This document shows, in pieces, positions 1 through 6,418 of a stretch of 14,145 nt of DNA. This DNA is from a bacterium (GTDB taxonomy: Bacteria; Patescibacteriota; Microgenomatia; Levybacterales; UBA12049). The notes beneath the pieces are model-generated. The model saw only the letters and a program-made list of their open reading frames with translations, was not told the DNA's origin and ran no database searches. Position 1 is the stretch's first letter; each line of letters opens with the position of its first letter. A program made the position numbers and the translations under genes. The DNA lies in contig JAKAEF010000011.1 in assembly GCA_021820025.1 (NCBI GenBank), forward strand, positions 1 through 14,145, read 5' to 3'.

Positions 1-26
1 ATATTTACAAAAATAAAAAATAGGCT

Positions 27-1313
27 ATGAAACTTCGAAAAATATTATTTTTTTTGGCGTCTTTATTATTACTTCTGAACAGTATTTTTGTCCCCAGTTC
101 TGTTAAAGCTCAAACTGCTACTCCAACAACTACGCCAACACCAACATCTGTCTCTGCTCCAGATAATTCTTCACAAATTAGTGACTTACAAAGTAAAATA
201 AACGATTTGTTAAATAAAATAAGTGATTTAAAGGGACAAGAAAAAACGCTTTCTTCCCAAATTGCATTAATGGATAGTCAGATTAAAGTAACAGAATACA
301 GAATTGAGGCAACACAAGAACAAATTTTATCTTTAGAAGAAGATATAGATACAGCACAAAATAAAATTAGTAATCTTGAAGGATCATTAAATAATTTAAC
401 AAAAATTATGGCAAACAGGATTGTAACAGGATATGAAGTAGGCAGTGAAAATCCTTTCCAACTATTAGTTGCATCAAGTTCAATTGGTGATTTTTTTAAG
501 AGGTCAAGTTATTTAACAATTGTAGAGCGTCATGATAAACAATTAGTTTATGACACAGTGCAAGCAAAAAATGATTATGCAAATCAAAAACAAATTTACG
601 AAGATGAAAAGAAAAAAGTTGTTGCTCTTCAACAGCAATTACAAAATTATACAAATGACTTAAATAATCAAAAGAAAGAAAAACAAGAATTACTTACAGA
701 AACACAAGGAAATGAAGGAGTATATCAACAACAGTTGGCAGCATATCAAGCACAATTGTCTGCATTATCGAATTTTGCTACATCACGTGCAGGCGTAGGG
801 GGGAGCATTATTCCTCACGAGGACTTATCTGATGGTTGGGGAAAATATTATAACCAAAGAGATGCAAATTGGGGAAATAACATGATTGGATATTCATCAG
901 AACAAATTTGGCAAGTAGGCTGTTTATTAACTAGCTATGCAATGGTTTCAACTCATTTTGGAAGTACAGTAACACCCGCTAATGTTGCATCGAATACAGA
1001 TAATTTTGCTCTTGGAACTGCTTTTTTCAGATTACCGGGTCCGGCACCAGCGGGTCATTCTGTCTCGTATGTGCAAAATCCTTCTCTGGATAGTCTGAGA
1101 AGTGCTCTTAATAGTGGGAGTATTGTTATTGCTGGTCTATCTGCAAATGGAGGTCCATCACCTGCTCATTACTCTGATCACTGGATAGTTTTACGTGGAG
1201 TTGATGGCAATAGTTTTAGAATTAATGATCCATGGTATGCAGATGGAATGAATGCATTATTGTCTGATCATTATTCTGGTTGGACTATTATAGAAGCAAG
1301 AATATATAATTAA
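27..1313 (+). CDS. Secreted coiled-coil protein with C39-like peptidase domain
   Basis: This is a probable exported cell-wall or surface peptidase-like protein of 428 residues. Residues 1-28 form a signal peptide with a basic start, a Leu/Phe-rich core and a VKA cleavage motif before Gln29. A Thr/Pro-rich linker (about 30-48) follows. Residues 50-125 and 178-250 are Gln/Lys/Glu-rich coiled coil separated by a short globular part, the layout of the CwlO/PcsB N-terminal regulatory domain. The C-terminal part (about 265-428) resembles the C39-like papain-fold family: an NQRDANWG start, Cys299 in VGCLLTSYAM, His385 in DHWIVL and Asn400/Asp401 in NDPWY form the expected catalytic set. The coil is known from FtsEX-activated hydrolases, which normally carry NlpC/P60 or CHAP domains. 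The substrate is unknown and could be peptidoglycan or protein. The ATG at 27 is chosen because it directly precedes the signal peptide; no convincing Shine-Dalgarno is seen. Confidence 0.85.
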   Translation: MKLRKILFFLASLLLLLNSIFVPSSVKAQTATPTTTPTPTSVSAPDNSSQISDLQSKINDLLNKISDLKGQEKTLSSQIALMDSQIKVTEYRIEATQEQILSLEEDIDTAQNKISNLEGSLNNLTKIMANRIVTGYEVGSENPFQLLVASSSIGDFFKRSSYLTIVERHDKQLVYDTVQAKNDYANQKQIYEDEKKKVVALQQQLQNYTNDLNNQKKEKQELLTETQGNEGVYQQQLAAYQAQLSALSNFATSRAGVGGSIIPHEDLSDGWGKYYNQRDANWGNNMIGYSSEQIWQVGCLLTSYAMVSTHFGSTVTPANVASNTDNFALGTAFFRLPGPAPAGHSVSYVQNPSLDSLRSALNSGSIVIAGLSANGGPSPAHYSDHWIVLRGVDGNSFRINDPWYADGMNALLSDHYSGWTIIEARIYN

Positions 1314-1314
1314 A

Positions 1315-1343
1315 TTTAGATTCTTCTCTGTAATGAATCTAAA
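1315..1343 (+). repeat. Perfect 9-bp inverted repeat just after the stop codon
   Basis: TTTAGATTC (1315-1323) and GAATCTAAA (1335-1343) are exact reverse complements around an 11-base loop. The hairpin starts two bases after the stop of the upstream gene. It has no T-run behind it, so it is not a complete intrinsic terminator alone. It could protect the 3' end of the mRNA or act in tandem with the terminator that follows. Confidence 0.6.
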
Positions 1344-1353
1344 AATATCTATT

Positions 1354-1386
1354 ATAATCCCTTCATTTGCGGGGATTATTTTTTTT
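1354..1386 (+). terminator. Rho-independent terminator
   Basis: ATAATCCC (1354-1361) pairs with GGGATTAT (1372-1379) around a ten-base loop, and the right arm runs into an unbroken T-tract to 1386 with more pyrimidine-rich sequence after it. This should end transcription of the secreted peptidase-like gene and separate it from the tsaE-tsaC-tsaB group. The left arm also contains TATAAT (1353-1358). Confidence 0.8.
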
Positions 1387-1424
1387 CTCTTTTTTTCTGT
1401 TCTCAAAGTTTTGCTAGTCGGAGC

Positions 1425-1676
1425 ATGATTATTACTTCGAATGAAACCTCTATTTATGGAGACGAAGAAATAACACTCTCTGCTTCTCCTATCTGTTCAG
1501 AAATTCTAGGAAGTAGTATTTCTGCAAATCCTACAGCGACAATTAAAAATTTTGAGAATAAAAAACAAAAAAATATTTTTTTTCTTTTTCCATTAATAGG
1601 AGGTATAATTTTATTAACAGGTTGTGCAGTTACAGCTTTTCTGATATATAAAAAGAAACAAAATGTTTATGAATAA
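1425..1676 (+). CDS. Small single-pass membrane protein, possible remnant of a surface protein
   Basis: I do not recognise a family. The 83 residues start with a polar, Ser/Thr-rich stretch (1-40) that reads like the last strand and linker of an extracellular domain. One hydrophobic helix follows (about 51-74, FFLFPLIGGIILLTGCAVTA), then a short basic tail (YKKKQ), which should lie in the cytoplasm. There is no signal peptide, so the polar N-terminus would have to cross the membrane unaided. This makes a lost 5' end plausible, as the C-terminus resembles the anchor of longer surface proteins. The frame stays open upstream through the terminator to a TAG at 1317-1319, with no better start codon. 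GGAG at 1420-1423 is only one base from the ATG, so initiation is uncertain. It overlaps tsaE by 14 bases. Confidence 0.5.
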   Translation: MIITSNETSIYGDEEITLSASPICSEILGSSISANPTATIKNFENKKQKNIFFLFPLIGGIILLTGCAVTAFLIYKKKQNVYE

Positions 1677-2097
1677 AACAGTTATAACTTCATCAGCTAC
1701 AGAAACCCAAAAAGTAGGAAAAGAATTTGGTCAACAATTATTACCTGGTGATTGTGTTTTATTATATGGTAATTTAGGTGCGGGTAAAACAACCTTTGTA
1801 CAAGGCATGGCTCAAGGATTAGAAATTACAAAAAGAATCATTTCTCCAACCTTTGTTATAGTAAGAAGCTATGAAATAAAAAAAGGAATGTTTTACCATG
1901 TTGATTTATATAGAATAGAAACAAAACATGATGCAGAAGGGACCGGCCTTTTTGATATTCTAAAAAATGAGAAAAGTATTGTTGCAATAGAATGGCCTGA
2001 AAAGTTAGACGGATTATTACCTTTTAAAAGATGGGAGGTTGTATGCAATTATGTTGACGAACAACACAGAAGCATCAGCATTACAAAAAGGGATTGA
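1663..2097 (+). CDS. tsaE: tRNA t6A biosynthesis ATPase TsaE (YjeE)
   Basis: TsaE is the small P-loop ATPase that, with TsaB and TsaD, supports transfer of threonylcarbamoyl to A37 of ANN-decoding tRNAs in the cytoplasm. The 144-residue length fits the family (about 150). The Walker A loop is GNLGAGKTT at residues 36-44, followed by the family segment SPTFVIVRSYE (about 66-76), the HVDLYRIE motif (about 84-91) that carries family-conserved acidic residues, and IEWPEKL near 114. The start could be 1663 or the second ATG at 1669; both lie within the end of the preceding small gene and give almost the same protein. It shares 47 bases at its 3' end with tsaC in another frame and is presumably translated from the same mRNA as tsaC and tsaB. 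Confidence 0.93.
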   Translation: MFMNKTVITSSATETQKVGKEFGQQLLPGDCVLLYGNLGAGKTTFVQGMAQGLEITKRIISPTFVIVRSYEIKKGMFYHVDLYRIETKHDAEGTGLFDILKNEKSIVAIEWPEKLDGLLPFKRWEVVCNYVDEQHRSISITKRD

Positions 2098-2650
2098 AAT
2101 TATAAAAAATGGAGGAGTAGTTATTTTTCCAACTGATACAGCATTTGGCATTGGTTGTAGAATAGATAATGAAAAGGCAATTCAAAGATTATTTAGTATT
2201 AAAAAAAGAGATGTATCTCAAGCAGTTCCTGTTTTAGTCAATGGATTTGAAATGGCACAAACACTTTTAAAACCTATTCCTCAAGAAGTGTATGAAAAAC
2301 TTATAAAACCTTTTTGGCCAGGTGGTTTAACTATTATTTTGCCCTGTCTTACAGAAAAAGTTTCGCCACTTTTACGGGGGAATGGTGAAACACTGGGAGT
2401 GAGAAGTCCAAATCATCCAATAACACAAGCACTTATTGCGGGTGTGGATGTTCCACTAATTGGTACCTCTGCAAATTTGCATGGTCATAAAACACCATTT
2501 GTGATTGCTGACCTAGAAAAAGAATTAATAAATACTGTAGATTATATTGTGCCGGGAGAAAGTTATGGACAAAAAGCATCAACAATTGTAGATTGTTCAA
2601 CATCTCCTTGGAAAATTGTTAGAGAAGGTGCTATAAAATTAGATATATGA
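2051..2650 (+). CDS. tsaC: L-threonylcarbamoyladenylate synthase (TsaC/YrdC/Sua5 family)
   Basis: The enzyme makes threonylcarbamoyl-AMP from threonine, bicarbonate and ATP, the first step of t6A synthesis. From the ATG at 2051 it has 199 residues, the size of the YrdC-only form without the Sua5 extension. Seen motifs are GGVVIFPTDTAFGIGC near residues 21-36 (family PTDTxYGLG), the basic IKKRD pair (about 50-54) and the late SANLHG and STIVDCS motifs typical of the YrdC fold. A TTG at 2039 would add four residues, but GGGAGG (2033-2038) lies directly against it; the ATG at 2051 has twelve bases of spacing. No later in-frame ATG precedes the conserved core, so the overlap with tsaE is real. 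The stop forms an ATGA junction with tsaB. Confidence 0.93.
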   Translation: MLTNNTEASALQKGIEIIKNGGVVIFPTDTAFGIGCRIDNEKAIQRLFSIKKRDVSQAVPVLVNGFEMAQTLLKPIPQEVYEKLIKPFWPGGLTIILPCLTEKVSPLLRGNGETLGVRSPNHPITQALIAGVDVPLIGTSANLHGHKTPFVIADLEKELINTVDYIVPGESYGQKASTIVDCSTSPWKIVREGAIKLDI

Positions 2651-2970
2651 ACACACTCTTTATAGATACAACAAGTAATCAAGAGATAACAGTTGCGATT
2701 AGTAAAAATGGAATAGAAGAAAAGATTACACAACAACTCACAAATCATAAATCCCAAATTGTATTGCCTCTCATAGAAAAATTGCTTAAAAAACAACAGA
2801 TGACTCTGCATGATTTAAATGCAATCTCGGTAAATCCAGGTCCTGGATCATTTACCGGAGTGAGAGTTGGAGTTTCTGTTGCAAACGCTCTTTCTTTTGC
2901 ATTACAAATTCCGGTAAATGGAAAAATATTCTCAGAAAATACCCCTCTTGTTGAGCCAATATATGGCTGA
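2647..2970 (+). CDS. tsaB: Short TsaB (t6A complex dimerisation subunit, N-terminal half only)
   Basis: TsaB is a catalytically inactive ASKHA-fold partner that binds TsaD, the enzyme that transfers threonylcarbamoyl to tRNA. This copy begins MNTLFIDTTS and carries the signature NPGPGSFTGVRVG at residues 63-75, so the assignment is secure. It has only 107 residues against roughly 220-230 in E. coli and B. subtilis, so the second ASKHA lobe is missing. The TsaD-binding surface known from other bacteria is mostly in the first lobe, so a working short form is plausible. It overlaps tsaC by ATGA. The TGA stop is followed in the same frame by the next gene, but TGA ends other genes here, so readthrough is not expected. 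tsaD is not in the window. Confidence 0.88.
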   Translation: MNTLFIDTTSNQEITVAISKNGIEEKITQQLTNHKSQIVLPLIEKLLKKQQMTLHDLNAISVNPGPGSFTGVRVGVSVANALSFALQIPVNGKIFSENTPLVEPIYG

Positions 2971-2983
2971 TATACTGACTTTA
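2951..2983 (+). promoter_or_regulatory. Extended -10 promoter, predicted leaderless start
   Basis: TGATATACT (2968-2976) is a TGn extended -10 with a five-of-six match to TATAAT. TTGAGC (2951-2956) is a partial -35 at 14 bases, shorter than ideal, and TTGTTG (2948-2953) is weaker at 17 bases. A start site six to seven bases past the -10 falls on the A of the ATG at 2983, so the mRNA would have almost no leader. The -10 overlaps the tsaB stop codon. Confidence 0.5.
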
Positions 2984-3867
2984 TGAAGCACTTCCTTCGT
3001 CATTTGTTTCTTCCTCATCATTCTAATAATCAAAGAGCAAGATTGCTGCATCATTCAAGTATTTTAGCAATTTCTTTTTTGCTTCTCATTGCAACAGCAG
3101 CATTAAATGTAGTCCAAAAAAATTTTCCAGAGGTTTTGGGTACATCTGCAAATATTGCAACGCAAGATTTATTGGTACTTACAAACCAGGCAAGAGCACA
3201 AAATAATCTTCCTCCTCTTAGTTACAATGATGCATTGGCAACTGCAGCATATTGGAAGGGCGTTGATATGTTTACGAATAATTATTGGGCACATATTGAT
3301 CCAAAAACTGGAGATACGCCATGGGTTTTTATTCAAAAATCCGGATATAAATATACCTATGCTGGAGAGAATTTAGCGCGAGGATTTGGAGATGCCCCAA
3401 GTATTGTAAATGCCTGGATGGCAAGCCCATCGCATAGAGCAAATATGCTTTCTCCCAATTATCAAGATGTTGGATTTTCTGTGCAAGAAGGGACATTAAC
3501 CGGAGAACCAAATACGATTTTAGTGGTCGAAATGTTTGGAGGTAAATCAATTCCTCCTTTAACTAATAAAACAGCAACTTCAACTCATGAACCTGTTGTT
3601 GTGGGTAAGGTTGAGGCAGCAGGAGCAAATCAAAATATACAGCAACATCAATCTTTTACTCAATCACCCGTTGTTGATAAGTTTTCATTTGCAAAAAATA
3701 TTACCCAATTTTTGCTACTTCTTTTCATAGTTATCTTTATCTTGGACATACTTCTTATTGAGAAGAAAAAAATTTCCAGAATTGTTGGTCATAATTTAGA
3801 TCATATTTTGTATCTTTTAGCTATTCTCGCATTTGTAGTATTCTTAAGTAGCGGAACCATTTTTTAA
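2983..3867 (+). CDS. Membrane-anchored CAP-domain (SCP/YkwD-like) protein
   Basis: The 294-residue protein has a His/Arg-rich cytoplasmic start, a membrane helix at about 25-44, a CAP domain at about 60-188, a Thr/Gln-rich linker, and two further helices at about 241-260 and 271-291. The CAP cleft residues are all visible: His104 in YWAHIDP, Glu129 in AGENLA, His151 in SPSHRANML and Glu183 in VVEMFG. The positive-inside rule places the CAP domain outside the cell. Bacterial CAP proteins of the YkwD type are secreted or anchored, and their biochemical role is mostly unknown, so no substrate is named. The double-helix C-terminus is not usual for YkwD. No Shine-Dalgarno is seen and the promoter sits directly against the ATG. 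One base separates it from the small membrane gene downstream, so the two are probably co-translated. Confidence 0.88.
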   Translation: MKHFLRHLFLPHHSNNQRARLLHHSSILAISFLLLIATAALNVVQKNFPEVLGTSANIATQDLLVLTNQARAQNNLPPLSYNDALATAAYWKGVDMFTNNYWAHIDPKTGDTPWVFIQKSGYKYTYAGENLARGFGDAPSIVNAWMASPSHRANMLSPNYQDVGFSVQEGTLTGEPNTILVVEMFGGKSIPPLTNKTATSTHEPVVVGKVEAAGANQNIQQHQSFTQSPVVDKFSFAKNITQFLLLLFIVIFILDILLIEKKKISRIVGHNLDHILYLLAILAFVVFLSSGTIF

Positions 3868-3868
3868 T

Positions 3869-4123
3869 ATGAAGCATCATGTAATTTATTATGTAACTCT
3901 TTTAATTGTTCTTGCTCTTGGCATTGGTCTGGCAATGTATGTGCATGGACAAAAACAGTTACAAGTAGCATTAGTTGTTTTAACTTCAATTTTTTATGTT
4001 GTTTGGGGAGTGGTGCATCATGCTGTGCATCATAGTTTTTCAATAAAAATTATGCTAGAATACATAGCAATTGCCATCTTTGGTATTTCTATAATATTTT
4101 TTGTACTTAATATTGCATTATGA
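3869..4123 (+). CDS. Small three-helix membrane protein, His-rich loop
   Basis: I do not recognise a named family. The 84 residues contain three clear hydrophobic helices (about 5-26, 32-50 and 61-82). The segment after helix 2 carries HHAVHH (residues 50-55), and there are further histidines at 3, 4 and 26. Helix 3 begins with LEYIAIAI. Clustered histidines at a membrane surface could bind a metal or be an amphipathic interface; neither can be decided from sequence. The start is one base after the stop of the CAP-domain gene, and the stop overlaps the rmlA start (ATGA), so it is translationally coupled on both sides. This position suggests a link either to the CAP protein or to envelope glycan assembly. 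Confidence 0.75.
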   Translation: MKHHVIYYVTLLIVLALGIGLAMYVHGQKQLQVALVVLTSIFYVVWGVVHHAVHHSFSIKIMLEYIAIAIFGISIIFFVLNIAL

Positions 4124-4851
4124 AAGGAATTGTACTCGCAGGAGGCCTAGGAACACGATTATACCCATTAACTCATGTAACAAATAAACATCTTCTTCCG
4201 GTGTATGATAAACCAATGATTTTCTATCCTATTCAAACATTGGTTAATGCAGGTATTAAAGATATTTTAATTATAACCAGTGGCCCTCATGTGGGACATT
4301 ATCTTGGTGTTTTAAAAAACGGAAAAGAATTAGGAGTTGCTCATTTGGAATATGCGTACCAAGAAAAGCCTGATGGTGGTATTGCCGATGCTCTTTCTTT
4401 GGCTCGAGACTTTGCAAAAAATGATACCATGGCAGTAATTTTAGGAGATAACACAACAGATGCAGATATTACTCAAGACGTTATGTCATTTACAAAAGGT
4501 GCTAAATTGTTCTTAAAAGAAGTTCACGATCCAACGCGATATGGAGTTGCGGAATTTGATCCACAAGATAATTCTCAAATTATCGGTATAGAAGAAAAAC
4601 CTAAAAATCCAAAAAGTAATTATGCGGTAACAGGATTGTATTTATATGATAAAACCGTTTTTGACAGAATTAAAACAATAAAACCGTCAGAAAGAGGACA
4701 GCTTGAAATTACCGATGTTAACAACGAGTATATTAAATCTAAGGAATTAGCATGGGCAGAACTAAAAGGTTTCTGGAGTGATGCTGGAACATTTAAGAGT
4801 CTTTTTAATGCTAACCAATTTTGGGCTCTCAAAGAAGAAGGAAAAATTTAA
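4120..4851 (+). CDS. rmlA: Glucose-1-phosphate thymidylyltransferase (RmlA), short form
   Basis: RmlA joins dTTP and glucose-1-phosphate to give dTDP-glucose, the entry to dTDP-deoxysugars. The nucleotide loop LAGGLGTRLYPLT (6-18) is followed by NKHLLPVYDKPMI (22-34), which contains the conserved catalytic-region lysine. QEKPDGGIADA (81-91) is the base- and sugar-binding segment. Asp110 in LGDN and Asp221 in SDAGT are the expected metal ligands. At 243 residues it lacks the C-terminal extension of the tetrameric 290-residue E. coli type and matches the short sugar-nucleotidyltransferase class, so specificity for dTTP over UTP is inferred from the motifs and the neighbouring rmlB. The usual SKQ after the loop is NKH here. 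It overlaps the preceding small gene by ATGA and is the first enzyme of the sugar operon. Confidence 0.88.
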   Translation: MKGIVLAGGLGTRLYPLTHVTNKHLLPVYDKPMIFYPIQTLVNAGIKDILIITSGPHVGHYLGVLKNGKELGVAHLEYAYQEKPDGGIADALSLARDFAKNDTMAVILGDNTTDADITQDVMSFTKGAKLFLKEVHDPTRYGVAEFDPQDNSQIIGIEEKPKNPKSNYAVTGLYLYDKTVFDRIKTIKPSERGQLEITDVNNEYIKSKELAWAELKGFWSDAGTFKSLFNANQFWALKEEGKI

Positions 4852-4859
4852 CTCCAATA

Positions 4860-5408
4860 ATGAGTCAAAAAAATCTTGATCCACTATCTGAAAAAACAAT
4901 ATTTAAAGCAAAGTTATTTGATGTTTCTGAAGTGGGAATCAAATTAAAATCTGGTCGAGAGGTTGTTCATCATGTAGCAAAAAGAAGACCAACAGTATGT
5001 GTTCTTCCATTAACAAAAAATAATGAAGTGTATCTGGTTTCCCAATATAGGTACATGCTCAAAAAAAATAGTCTGGAGCTGATGGCTGGTTTTATTGATG
5101 CGGGTGAAGATCCACTAACAGCAGCAAAAAGAGAACTAGATGAAGAAACAGGAATAAAAGCAAAAAATTGGAAAGAATTAATGACTGTTGATATGTCTGC
5201 AAGTGTATTTAATGCAGTTTCTTATTTATTTTTAGCTCAAGATTTAGAACAAGGAATTGCTCATCCAGAAGAAGAGGAAGATATAACCGTTGTTAAAATG
5301 CCGTTAGAAGAGGCGGTAGAAAAAGTAATTACTGGACAAATGACAACAACAATGAGTATTATTGGTATACTTTTATTAGACAAGTTGGTTAAGGAGAAAA
5401 AAATATGA
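4860..5408 (+). CDS. Nudix hydrolase, ADP-ribose pyrophosphatase-like
   Basis: A complete Nudix box spans residues 77-99 and fits G-x5-E-x7-REU-x-EE-x-G-U (Gly77, Glu83, Arg91-Glu92, Glu95-Glu96, Gly98). The preceding QYRY (62-65) and ELMAG (73-77) are typical of the ADP-ribose/ADP-sugar pyrophosphatase branch, which splits nucleoside-diphosphate sugars into a sugar phosphate and NMP. The 182-residue length fits. I start it at the ATG at 4860, eight bases after the rmlA stop. A TTG at 4821 is in frame but lies inside rmlA and has no ribosome-binding site. The gene sits where rmlC is often found between rmlA and rmlB, but the protein is not an RmlC-type cupin. It could be a housekeeping NDP-sugar hydrolase or adjust sugar-nucleotide levels. 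It ends in an ATGA overlap with rmlB. Confidence 0.88.
   Translation: MSQKNLDPLSEKTIFKAKLFDVSEVGIKLKSGREVVHHVAKRRPTVCVLPLTKNNEVYLVSQYRYMLKKNSLELMAGFIDAGEDPLTAAKRELDEETGIKAKNWKELMTVDMSASVFNAVSYLFLAQDLEQGIAHPEEEEDITVVKMPLEEAVEKVITGQMTTTMSIIGILLLDKLVKEKKI
5391..5396 (+). promoter_or_regulatory. Strong Shine-Dalgarno for rmlB
   Basis: AAGGAG lies eight bases before the ATG at 5405. It is the clearest ribosome-binding site in the window and shows that this organism uses standard anti-Shine-Dalgarno pairing, although many of its junctions rely on overlap instead. Confidence 0.75.
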
Positions 5409-6418
5409 AAATTCTTGTTACAGGCGGTGCAGGATTTATAGGAGCAAATTTTGTTTTATATTGGTTAAAACAACATCCAGAAGATTTTATTATTAATGTA
5501 GATAAATTAACGTATGCTGGTAATTTAGAAAATCTTAAAGAAGTACAACAAAACCCCAATTATTCATTTCTAAAAGCAGATATTTGTAACCGAGAGCAGA
5601 TGGAAAAAGCAATGCAGGGAGTAGATACTGTTGTCCACTTTGCAGCAGAAAGTCACGTTGATAGATCAATTATGAACCCTGAAGAATTTGTTGTAACCAA
5701 TGTTGTTGGAACACAAGTACTACTTGATGCAGCGCTTAAAGCAAATGTAAAACGTTTTCATCACGTTTCAACAGATGAAGTATTTGGAGCACTTCCTTTA
5801 AATTCAAGTGAAAAATTTTCAGAAAATACACCATATAATCCGCACAGTCCATATTCTGCCAGTAAAGCAGGATCAGATCATTTAGTGAGAGCATACGCAG
5901 ATACTTATGGCTTACCAATAACTATTACCAATTGTTCAAATAACTTTGGTCCTTATCAATTTCCTGAAAAAATTATTCCCCTAGCTATTACCAATGTTAT
6001 TGAAGGCAAAAAAATTCCAATATATGGAGACGGATTGTATGTGAGAGATTGGTTGTATGTAGAAGATCACTGCCGCGCAATAGATTTGGTTTTGCAAAAA
6101 GGAAAAATTGGAGAAACGTATTGTGTTGGTGGATTAACTGAGGACATAAATAATTTAGAAGTTGCCAAAAAAATCTTAAAAATTTTAGGAAAAGACGAAA
6201 GTAGCATTGAATTTGTAAAAGATAGACCAGGTCATGATAGAAGATATGCCATTAATTGGACAAAAATAAAAACAGAACTTGGATGGCAACCGCAATATGA
6301 TTTTGATACATGGCTTGAAAAAACAGTTGCTTGGTATAAAGAAAACCAGTGGTGGTGGAAAGATATAAAAAGTGGTACCTATAAAGAGTATTACGAAAAA
6401 CAATATGGACAAAAATAA
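5405..6418 (+). CDS. rmlB: dTDP-glucose 4,6-dehydratase (RmlB)
   Basis: RmlB is an NAD-dependent extended short-chain dehydrogenase that turns dTDP-glucose into dTDP-4-keto-6-deoxyglucose. The Rossmann motif GGAGFIG occupies residues 7-13, with VDKLTYAGNL (about 36-45) at the ribose/adenine contact. FAAESHVDRS is the family substrate segment. The catalytic residues are Thr123-Asp124-Glu125 in STDEVFG and Tyr150/Lys154 in YSASK. NNFGPYQFPEKIIP and RDWLYVEDH are also diagnostic of RmlB rather than of other epimerases. The 337-residue length is normal. A strong Shine-Dalgarno precedes the start, and the 3' end overlaps the rmlD-like gene by 14 bases. Confidence is high. Confidence 0.95.
   Translation: MKILVTGGAGFIGANFVLYWLKQHPEDFIINVDKLTYAGNLENLKEVQQNPNYSFLKADICNREQMEKAMQGVDTVVHFAAESHVDRSIMNPEEFVVTNVVGTQVLLDAALKANVKRFHHVSTDEVFGALPLNSSEKFSENTPYNPHSPYSASKAGSDHLVRAYADTYGLPITITNCSNNFGPYQFPEKIIPLAITNVIEGKKIPIYGDGLYVRDWLYVEDHCRAIDLVLQKGKIGETYCVGGLTEDINNLEVAKKILKILGKDESSIEFVKDRPGHDRRYAINWTKIKTELGWQPQYDFDTWLEKTVAWYKENQWWWKDIKSGTYKEYYEKQYGQK

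Noticed and set aside
2968..2985. UGA readthrough that would fuse TsaB in frame to the CAP-domain protein
   Set aside because: The frames do match across the TGA at 2968-2970, but TGA is the true stop of several genes here (for example tsaC and ugd), the CAP gene has its own ATG and promoter-like element, and no recoding signal is seen.
3155..3376. Second plus-strand frame inside the CAP-domain gene
   Set aside because: It is a shadow of the conserved CAP domain, without start signals or a protein-like pattern.
4090..4095. Perfect TATAAT ahead of rmlA as an operon promoter
   Set aside because: It lies inside the coding sequence of the 84-residue membrane protein. The only -35-like match (TTGCCA at 4071) is 13 bases away, and chance hits are common in such AT-rich DNA.
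4821..4862. TTG start at 4821 for the Nudix gene
   Set aside because: It would add 13 basic residues inside rmlA without a ribosome-binding site; the ATG at 4860 gives a normal family N-terminus.
6372..6407. GTG start at 6372 for the rmlD-like gene
   Set aside because: The added residues are not part of the Rossmann fold and merely read through the rmlB end; the ATG at 6405 sits just before the first strand.
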